From Mortierella alpina (Eukaryota > Mortierellomycota > Mortierellomycetes > Mortierellales > Mortierellaceae): a stretch of 64,000 nucleotides of DNA. The stretch is taken from the NCBI GenBank assembly GCA_029449245.1, contig JANATF010000002.1:186001-250000 (forward strand). The letters are read 5' to 3'. Under the pieces are notes generated by a model, which was not told the origin of the DNA, ran no database searches, and saw only the letters and a program-made list of their open reading frames with translations. Shown here one piece after another: positions 56,873 through 64,000 of the stretch. The first letter of the stretch is position 1; the number at the start of each line of letters is the position of its first letter. The position numbers and the translations under genes are program-made.

Positions 56873-57907
56873 TTGGTTTTTCATCCTCACAGGCTCATCA
56901 ATGCATCTCGGCATTACTCGATGACACTACCACCACCACATGAGCCGCCTAACCACAGTCAAGTCTGGGATAAGGACAAGCGTTGGAGAATCAGAGTTTA
57001 CATCGCATGTATTACCTGTCGCAAAAGAAAGATCAAGTGCAGTGGTGAACCGACTTGTCAGCACTGCGAATCTCGTCATCAAGAGTGCCTCTACACCAAA
57101 CTTCCTGTAATAACCCCTACAGACAGTTCGGGTCACATCACAAAGTCATGGACTGACAACGCCTCCTCAAACACAAAAAAATCGAAGTTGTCGCAACAGC
57201 ATCAACTTAACCAACAGCAGCAGCAACTTGATCAACAGCAGCTTGACCAACAGCAACAGCAGCTTGACCAACAGCAACAGCAGCTTGACCAACAGCAGCC
57301 GCAACTTGATCAACAGGAGCAGCAACAGCAACAGCAGCAACGTGACCAACAACAACAGCAACAGCAGCTTGACCAACAGCAGCAGCAACTTGATCAACAG
57401 CAGCTTGACCAACAGCAACAGCAGCTTGACCAACAGCAGCAGCAACTTGATCAACAGCAGCAGCAACAGCAACAGCAGCAACTTGACCAACAACAACAGC
57501 AACAGCAGCTTGACCAACAGCAGCGCCAGCAGCAACAGCAGCAACTTGACCAACAACGACAGCAACAGCAGCTTGATCAACGGCAACAGCAGCTCGACCA
57601 ACAGCAACAGCAGCAACTTGATCAACTGCAGCAGCAACAACAACAGCAGCTTGACCAACAGCAGCGGCAGCAGCAACAGCAGCAACAGCAGCAACGTGAC
57701 CAACAACAACAGCAACATCAGCTTGATCAACTGCAGCAGCAAGAGCAACAGCAGCAACTTGATCAACTGCAGCAGCAACAGCAACTTGACCAACATCAGC
57801 TGACTCAGCAACTGCAACAGATATCTCAATGGCAACAGCAACTTCATCAATTGCAACAGCAAAAAACCCTCGATCTACAGCTATCATACCAAGAACAACA
57901 GCGGTAA
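56873..57907 (+). CDS. Zn2Cys6 DNA-binding protein with long Gln-rich tail
   Basis: 344 residues from the first ATG. The zinc cluster has Cys at about 46, 49, 56, 62, 65 and 72 (C-x2-C-x6-C-x5-C-x2-C-x6-C), preceded by RVYIACITC as in fungal Gal4-type regulators. From about residue 105 to the end the protein is Gln-rich with irregular LDQQQ units. The usual middle homology region is absent, so the protein is short for its class. An acceptor-like TTCATCCTCACAG just after the first ATG makes the ATG at 56921 or an upstream exon a possible true start. A GTAAAA at the stop could be a donor to a missed exon. It may regulate the oxidase/acyltransferase genes to its right, which is inference from proximity only. 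Confidence 0.75.
   Translation: MVFHPHRLINASRHYSMTLPPPHEPPNHSQVWDKDKRWRIRVYIACITCRKRKIKCSGEPTCQHCESRHQECLYTKLPVITPTDSSGHITKSWTDNASSNTKKSKLSQQHQLNQQQQQLDQQQLDQQQQQLDQQQQQLDQQQPQLDQQEQQQQQQQRDQQQQQQQLDQQQQQLDQQQLDQQQQQLDQQQQQLDQQQQQQQQQQLDQQQQQQQLDQQQRQQQQQQLDQQRQQQQLDQRQQQLDQQQQQQLDQLQQQQQQQLDQQQRQQQQQQQQQRDQQQQQHQLDQLQQQEQQQQLDQLQQQQQLDQHQLTQQLQQISQWQQQLHQLQQQKTLDLQLSYQEQQR
57196..57880 (+). repeat. CAG/CAA-rich coding repeat (QQQLDQ units)
   Basis: About 680 bp of CAACAG trinucleotides punctuated by CTTGAC/CTTGAT codon pairs at intervals of six to twelve codons. It keeps one open frame throughout, and the antisense strand is open too (poly-Leu), a shadow of composition. Such tracts vary in length by slippage. 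Confidence 0.85.
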
Positions 57908-59209
57908 AATCAGCAGTTCGAAATGGTATTGTGCCTTTCACATAACTCTGTCACTAAATTTCAAAATTGGTGTGAATCGAGCAGACACTTTTTCACCACC
58001 CTAGAGCCATTTTCAACGACTTAACACTGTCATTCCACTCTTTTAACAAAACCAACATCCAGAATTGATAAATTCATTGTTTCTAGCCCTTTTTTCGTCT
58101 AGAGCAGCAATGAGTTGATCAATTCTGCTTCGACGATATCACCAAATCTGAAAATTACTCAGAAAAATTTAGATGTTTTTGTATGAGAGGCACAATAGAT
58201 AATAAATATATTAATAATATCGATCGCAATACGACTTGGCGATCCATTTCTGCCAGAAAAATACTAATAAAAGCCTTTTGCATGGAACACATTGGGAGGA
58301 CACAGCGCATGCAGGAAGAGAAACGGAAGGACGAACATCATATGAATAGGCAAAGAATGTGAGAAAGGGCATACATGGCGCATGAAAAAAGAGAGAACGA
58401 GAGAACGGCAAGTACAGCGCGATGGCTGACAGGTAATACGCCAGGGCACGGACAGCGAATGACAAGGAAGGAGCATGAAATGGTCGTATACAGCGCATGA
58501 ACAGAGAGAATAGGGCATGGAGCGCTTATTCCTTAACCCGCAGGCCAAGCTGCTTACTCGCCTGTAAAGGTCGTCTGTCGCCCTTTCGCAGTACAGTTTT
58601 AGGTTCGTGCTCTGTGCGAAATAAATGGCTGTAGAAACATCGTGCAGCGCGCCAAGTGTCCTCGCGGTTCGTCCTGACTCCTGAGTGCCTGGGCGCTGCT
58701 ACCCAGACCACAAGGCAGCCATCGAGCGCCATTGAGTGCCCCAGGGCTCTCTCTGATAGCCATCTTGTAAATTAGCCTACATCAGGTTTCGAAGGTGATC
58801 TTGCTAATGAAGCTGTTGGCATTAGATCATTCCATCCACTTTTCCAGAACCCTGGGAGTGTGCGAGTGTGCTGCATCACGCCAAGCATTCTATTCTTGCT
58901 TTTCCTCATCTTTACTGTTTGCGTTGCGGAATCGATTCAGTCAACAATGGCAGGGCCCTTTGCGATGGCGAATCTTGCAGATTCTTGAATGTGGCAATGG
59001 ACAGTAGTGGAGAAGGAGCAGCAGCATCAACCAGTCCAACTAGAAACAGTCGTGCTTGCTCAGTACGAGATATGCATGCGTCCAATATTGTTCGTCATCC
59101 TTCAATTTCAGGGGCAACCCAGGAAGTAAAAATAAGAGTACCCCTTCTCTTTTCTTTTTCTGTCTGTCCCCCTTTCAAAAACGCACTCCAGCTACACTTG
59201 CAAATAAGA
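57908..59209. other. Intergenic region, includes minisatellite locus 3
   Basis: No gene is seen. A third degenerate minisatellite-like stretch lies at 58290-58520, with repeated GGGCATG, GCGCATGAA and ACAGCGAATGA phrases, in the same style as 40000-40500. The BBE-like oxidase promoter should lie in the last few hundred bases; its frame is open upstream to 58868 but without a signal peptide. Confidence 0.5.
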
Positions 59210-60757
59210 ATGCACATCCCAAGTCTGAGTACTGCAGTATCGCTGCTACTGCTCCTCTCTTCAACCACCACCTCACCGCCCCTGGCTGCTCAGACCGCTC
59301 CCTGGTGGGATTCCTTGACCTTGGCGGCTGCCTTGCCCACATCCGAGTTGCTATCCTGCCTCGAGCCCTTGGGAGCCAAGGTCCTGACAAGCCATGACTC
59401 CAAGTACAACGAAGAGCGCTATGTCTTTGATCTTCGGTACACATATTTGCCCCTGGTAATTGTCATGGCTAGCTCGGTGTCCGATGTCCAGACTGCAGTC
59501 CAATGTGCGGCTGCCAACGAGGTCCCTGTTGCTCCGCGATCTGGTGGTCATTCCTATGAGGGTTATAGTATCGGAGGCCAGGACGGTTCTCTTGTCATCG
59601 ATCTTGGTGGGTTGACCTCGGTCACTGTTGAGGATGGGGTTGCCAAAGTCGGTGCAGGTGTCCGACTCGGCAAACTGTACCTCGAACTCTTTAAGCAAGG
59701 TGGATACACACTCAATGCTGGCACCTGTTCCTCAGTTGGTATTGGTGGCCTGGCTCTAGGTGGTGGGTTTGGACTCCTTGGCCCCAAATACGGGCTGTTG
59801 ATCGATCGGATCATAGAGATGCAGATGGTCAACGCCCAGGGACAGCTGCTCACAGTCTCGGCTACCAGTAACGCAGACCTGTTCTATGCTCTTCGCGGTG
59901 CCGGTGGTGGTTCATTTGGTGTTGTGACCGAGTTCACAATTCGCGCCATCATGCCCTCGCCCGTAGTGACATCGTTTTCATACAACTGGAAACGGGAGGA
60001 CTATACTGCAGTTCTTAGTGCCTTTGCTGTCTTCCAGACCCTTGTCTCGGCAGATGACATTGGTATAAAGATGAGTGCGGGACCCGATGGCCTCAGGATG
60101 TCTGGTCTCTTTGAAGGAACTAAAGACGAACAGCAGAGAATCATGGCACCCTTCTTTGCCAAGGTCCCTGAGTCTGCGCAGACCGATATCCGTGAAGGTC
60201 GCTACATTGATGCCCAGCTCCGTCTAGCGAGCATACCCAATGATCCCAAGGATATTAATGCCTTGCTGCAGAAGATTGATCCTCGGAGCAGGAAAGGAAA
60301 ATCGCTGGTCTACCCGAGAGCCCTCGAGGCGTCGACAATTGCCCTCCTGAGTAAATGGGCCGCTATCTTCCCCGACGGGGCAAGGACGACCTATCTCCTT
60401 ATCATGCTCTGGGGTGGTGCAGTCTCGAAGGTCCCGGAAAACGCAACGGCGTTTATCCATCGCGATACACACACTGCCATTGAGTTTATGGTAGATTGGA
60501 CCAAGGATCTTAATGCTCATCCAGAAAAGGATTGCAAGCCTTGTCTGAAATGGATGAACAACATGTACAAGGAGTTTCTGGACGATTTTAGGGCCAATTA
60601 TGGCCCTATCCGCGCGTACCAGAATTATATAGACAGAGAGATCCCCAACTGGCAGGAGGCTTACTATGGCAGTGCTCTCCCGAGATTGAAGCAGATCAAG
60701 AGAGTGGTAGATCCTGGAAACACCTTCCGCTTCCCTCAGAGCATTCCCCTGCAATAA
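59210..60757 (+). CDS. Secreted BBE-type FAD-linked oxidase
   Basis: 515 residues, no intron. The ATG at 59210 gives a signal peptide (MHIPSLSTAVSLLLLLSSTT), so it is preferred over the upstream in-frame ATG at 58868. It has the FAD_binding_4 fold: APRSGGHSYEGYS with the likely covalent-FAD His near 114, and NAGTCSSVGIGGLALGGGFG with a Cys near 173. Together these fit bicovalent (His and Cys) FAD attachment as in berberine-bridge-like enzymes. The C-terminus YYGSALPRLKQIKRVVDPGN, then FRFPQSIPL, is the BBE domain. Family members oxidise sugars, alcohols or alkaloid-like metabolites with O2. The substrate is unknown. An acyltransferase relic follows directly and an intact acyltransferase lies beyond it. 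Confidence 0.92.
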   Translation: MHIPSLSTAVSLLLLLSSTTTSPPLAAQTAPWWDSLTLAAALPTSELLSCLEPLGAKVLTSHDSKYNEERYVFDLRYTYLPLVIVMASSVSDVQTAVQCAAANEVPVAPRSGGHSYEGYSIGGQDGSLVIDLGGLTSVTVEDGVAKVGAGVRLGKLYLELFKQGGYTLNAGTCSSVGIGGLALGGGFGLLGPKYGLLIDRIIEMQMVNAQGQLLTVSATSNADLFYALRGAGGGSFGVVTEFTIRAIMPSPVVTSFSYNWKREDYTAVLSAFAVFQTLVSADDIGIKMSAGPDGLRMSGLFEGTKDEQQRIMAPFFAKVPESAQTDIREGRYIDAQLRLASIPNDPKDINALLQKIDPRSRKGKSLVYPRALEASTIALLSKWAAIFPDGARTTYLLIMLWGGAVSKVPENATAFIHRDTHTAIEFMVDWTKDLNAHPEKDCKPCLKWMNNMYKEFLDDFRANYGPIRAYQNYIDREIPNWQEAYYGSALPRLKQIKRVVDPGNTFRFPQSIPLQ

Positions 60758-60836
60758 GAGAACTAAGCACACTTGACCTATATCGCATACATATTTACAG
60801 ATGCTGAGCAATGAGCTCACTATTGTCCAGTTACGT

Positions 60837-61331
60837 ATGGCCCCAGTTTCTCGCTCCAATCTGCTGTCGCCCACCAGCGACTCTGCCTCTCGTGTGGCGG
60901 TTGCGATCCGTGATAACCTGAGCTATGAGTGGCTTGAGTGCTCACCTGGAACCATCGCCCACAAATTCAAGTATATTTTGAAACTCAAAATATCAAGCTT
61001 CATGGCTTGACAGTCGACATTGGCTTGACTAATTGGTGTCAGTTCGATCTAAAAGGTAGCATACAGACGTCAACAGCTGTTGCCGCAGTCGATACTACAT
61101 GTGCTAACGCCTGTGTAACTGAAATGTAAGTAGGTCCCAGATGATTTTGGTAGGGGAAAGCCATTTCGCACGACAGACGGTCGTAACTCCTATCCGCCCG
61201 GAGCATGCGTGATGATGAAGGATTACGATTCAGGAGATGTGTTTCTCACGATCTCAGTGGAGGAAGCGGGCGAGCCGGTCGTGAGAGCCGATCCATTATT
61301 GAACAAGTATGCCGAACTTGTGGCTGTCTGA
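60837..61331 (+). pseudogene. Truncated BAHD-like acyltransferase relic
   Basis: It is the C-terminal third of a paralogue of the gene at 61930-63563. Matching pieces: PVSRSNLLSPTSDSASRVAV against SVSRSDLLSLSCDAASRVAL; LTNWCQFDLKG against LTNWCRFDLQG; and DDFGRGKPFRTT to the stop, against LDFGWGKPFRST. The intron between the last two pieces is at the same place. A frameshift lies near 60965, and the N-terminal two thirds with the HxxxD site is missing. The conserved DFGWG is changed to DFGRG. It is not functional. Confidence 0.85.
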
Positions 61332-61929
61332 TTTGAAGCTCACTTTTTATCAACACAAAGCAGCACGTGGCGCATTCAGTTCTTTTTTTTTTGTAAAGCG
61401 TATCAACGTAGCCGAGCATCTAGGGCTCTGTACTCATAGTGGCGATGATGTTTAGATTCATGGACGAAGGATCGGGGGATGCGGCTGCGTGTTCCTGATG
61501 GAAGAATATGTCACCAAGGTACAAGGAGCAGGCGGTGATTGAGTACTGCGGTCTGCGGTCTGTGAAGAGGAGAAAAGCGCGGAGTTATTGGCAACCTTCA
61601 AACTGCGGCAATTGAGGTCTGAAGTCAGAACTACCAAGGATGTCAGCATCTAATTCACTATATGCAACAGGTCTATATAATCCGACATCAAAGTAGAATG
61701 ACGGGATAGTTTAAAGCACCATCGAGATCTGTGACCCCACCGCAGCCACTCTGGTCTCCAAACGAGACCTGAGATATCGGCGCCGTATCCCATCGGCAGA
61801 TTGCATGTACTCATCACGCTAGCGAGTATCTGCTTACGAAGATCATGCCAGGTGTACGGAACGAGGGGGGTTGATAATGCACATATCCAGAGATCCGTGT
61901 TAGTCCTGTTTGTGTTCACGAGTTTTTCT
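61332..61929. other. Spacer between the acyltransferase relic and the acyltransferase gene
   Basis: Short motif-free open frames only. It separates the 3' ends of the convergent relic and intact gene. Nothing else is seen. Confidence 0.45.
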
Positions 61930-63563
61930 TTATTGCAACGTCAAGTCCTGTGCAGCATACGTGTTCAGTAGGGAGTCAGCTTTCAACCTGTCTGCTCCCG
62001 CTTGCTCTATGGTCATCATTACAGATACAACTCCTGAATCCTTGTCCTCGGTCATGATGCAGTACCCGGGCGGGTATACGGTTACACCACCAGACGTTGA
62101 ACGGAAGGGTTTGCCCCAACCAAAATCTAATTTGGGGCCTTGAAAGTTCAAATCGTGGACACGCAGTTAGTAAAGGTATAGTGCCTATCTATCAGTTCAA
62201 CGGACTAGTGGAGAGTTGGACGAGGATTTTTTTTTGTGCCTCACCTTGCAGGTCAAATCGGCACCAGTTCGTCAAGATGATGTCCGCTGTCCAGACAATG
62301 CGACCGGATGGTTTGGTGTTTTGGGGGTCTTCGAAAAAGGAAATCTTGCGAGCGATGGCCTCTGGCGAAAGCTGAAGGTTCAGAGCGCCCCGCACTGCCA
62401 GGGCGACACGGGAGGCAGCATCGCAGGACAGTGACAATAGATCGGAACGAGACACTGAGGCGCTGCAAAGGGGATTAAAGTTGCCATAGTAACGCCCGTT
62501 GGCCATGTTTCCTTGAGGAGCTCTGACTCGTCCGTCTGCGGCCATGGCAATGCTCTCGTAGGGCGACTCTGCGCTGGATCGTCCCTCCACTCGGGGCACG
62601 TTTCCGTCTTCACGAGCGCGTGTAATGGCTCCGCAAAGAAGCGAGGCCAGTGCGTCTCCTGACGATATCCACAGGCCAGAAGGGTGTTGTTCCTGGGAGG
62701 CAGCGGGCGAAAAATCGTCCTTGAGTCGCTCCATTGAACTTTTGGTGAAATTCCACCTCGTGATCACTGACGGTTGCATCAAGATGGCAGGAGGTCCTGT
62801 GGCGGGAGAAGGAAGGACTGTAAAAGGTGGAGGCGGTGGAAGCGCCTGTGCTGTTGACTCGACCTTTGAGAAAAACCGACCGGGATTGCGGGACCAGTCG
62901 TCAGGGATTCTTGCAAGGTCGATGCTCTCGCCCCGCGCAATCTGGGCCCAGAGCTCAAGAAAGTCGAGGAAGGCACGAAGATCGGCGACCTGATGGTGGA
63001 TGGAGGACCCGACGGCGATGGTGCCACAAGAGAACTGCGTGTGGCAGATAGCACAACAGCAAGTTGAGGGTGGAAGGGGGAATGAGGATACAACGATTTA
63101 AAAACAATCAACGAAGTAGGCAAAAGCAGGTGGAATTGCATTCGCCCATGTGTACCTGAGTGACCTTGACGGCCAAGCTGCTGGACAATGGTGGAAGCAG
63201 CACTTCGGTGCGAGGCGAGAAATCTTCAGAGTCGCCCGCATAGGGCTCGTTGCTGATGCAGACCTGGAATGGGGTGCCTTGGATGTTCTCGGTATCCATT
63301 GCAATGCAAGGCTCGCCTCTTTCATTCGTGCGCACGGTGCCTGCCACAGGAGGACACAGCTCGAGTGCTTCAGCAAGAGATGCTTTCAACGTGTCAATCA
63401 CCGCCGGGGCACTGAGGTGGGTCGCCGGGCGGTAGAAGCGGTGGTTGTGGATCTGCACGGGGGGACTGATCAGATCGAGATCATGAAGCAGCACTGCAGC
63501 AGGTGGCGGCGGGCGGCCGTGCCTGCTGGTGGGCAGGATGATGCAGGTGTCCAGGGTGATCAT
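61930..63563 (-). CDS. BAHD-like acyltransferase (transferase family), three exons
   Basis: The exons are 63563-63156, 63034-62245 and 62138-61930, 469 codons (468 aa); introns are 121 and 106 nt with GT-AG ends and consistent phase. It has both signatures of CoA-dependent BAHD/transferase-family enzymes: HxxxD as HHQVAD (residues 150-154) and DFGWG at 404-408 in KLDFGWGKPF, split from exon 2 by the last intron. It moves an acyl group from acyl-CoA to an alcohol or amine; the acceptor is unknown. Length fits the family. It faces the truncated relative (60837-61331) tail to tail, which suggests a local inverted duplication followed by decay. Confidence 0.88.
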
Positions 63564-64000
63564 GGCTGCAGGTGATGGAGGGGCAGATGAGAGAGATTGC
63601 GGATGCTGCAGATCTCGGGATCCGGATGCTGATGCCTATTGGAATGTAACACCATCGTGGGGGGTTTACTGCGGAAACACATCGTATGGTCGTATGGTGT
63701 ACATGTATAGTCAGTCAGTAGTCTATGGTGGTTGGTGAACCTTAGGACCGGGCACCAGCAGGAGCGCCATTTTGATATTTCTGGGCTCAGTGGCCACAGT
63801 GCAATATTCCGCGCCCTAGTGCAGCAGGTCCATCCATGCATGTGGGACGCAATGTGGCACACATGCATGTGCCTTTTGAGCAGCCCAAGTGGTTCACTGC
63901 TCGGTGACCTTTGCACAATGCCCGAGAAGAGAAGAAAAGTCGTGCTTTATTGCCCACTTCCAGAGAAAAAAGAGCCGTCGTAGGTGAATGAACCAGCTAT
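63564..64000. other. Upstream region of the acyltransferase to window end
   Basis: It holds the acyltransferase promoter. No gene or repeat is recognised; open frames are short. Confidence 0.45.

Noticed and set aside
57167-57862. Antisense open frames rich in Leu or Ala/Val across the Gln repeat
   Set aside because: They are the mirror of CAG/CAA repeats and have no start context or domain.
58650-58740. GCGGTTCGTCC as a tRNA B box
   Set aside because: No A box, no cloverleaf pairing and no A-rich tail or flanking duplication.

Overview
The window reads as nuclear DNA of a filamentous early-diverging fungus, most likely Mucoromycota and plausibly Mortierellaceae. Evidence: short spliceosomal introns with GTAAGT/GTACGT-type donors and AG acceptors, a CotH-domain secreted protein, an NRPS adenylation-domain relic, a Sit/Arn-type siderophore transporter, a DIRS retrotransposon, and a eukaryotic-type nitrate assimilation cluster. 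The placement is inferred from gene families, not from a marker gene.

The main feature is a large, nearly perfect inverted repeat. The left arm is about 4734-17625. The right arm is about 21897-39082, interrupted by a DIRS retrotransposon at 22628-26923. Each arm is about 12.89 kb and carries a complete nitrate assimilation cluster: nitrite reductase, nitrate reductase, and a nitrate transporter transcribed divergently from nitrate reductase. All three genes are open in the left arm. In the right arm the nitrite reductase has one extra A in an A-run (A7 against A6), which breaks the frame, while nitrate reductase and the transporter stay intact. The 4.3 kb loop between the arms holds a decayed hAT transposase gene. 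The left arm keeps the empty target site of the DIRS element, so its insertion point is fixed to about one base.

Left of the palindrome (1-4733) are an NRPS adenylation-domain relic, a two-exon CotH gene with a signal peptide, a Ty3/gypsy integrase scrap, and a truncated relic of the same DIRS family that ends about 30 bp before the arm starts. Right of it (39083-46425) are a small broken ORF pair, a degenerate minisatellite, two head-to-tail pogo-like MITEs sharing one TA, and a five-exon siderophore-type MFS transporter.

46426-50913 holds a ten-exon gene for a secreted, probably GPI-anchored protein of 1195 residues. It is made of nine copies of an unrecognised four-cysteine module. Each copy is one exon and every intron is phase 0. 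A tRNA-derived SINE with a perfect 18-bp target-site duplication lies at 55389-55829. The last 7 kb has a Zn2Cys6 protein with a very long Gln-rich LDQQQ tail, a BBE-type FAD oxidase, a truncated acyltransferase pseudogene, and an intact BAHD-like acyltransferase. These last genes may form a small specialised-metabolism cluster.

Gene models were built by reading splice sites by eye and checking that exon lengths sum to whole codons. No alignment or database search was run.
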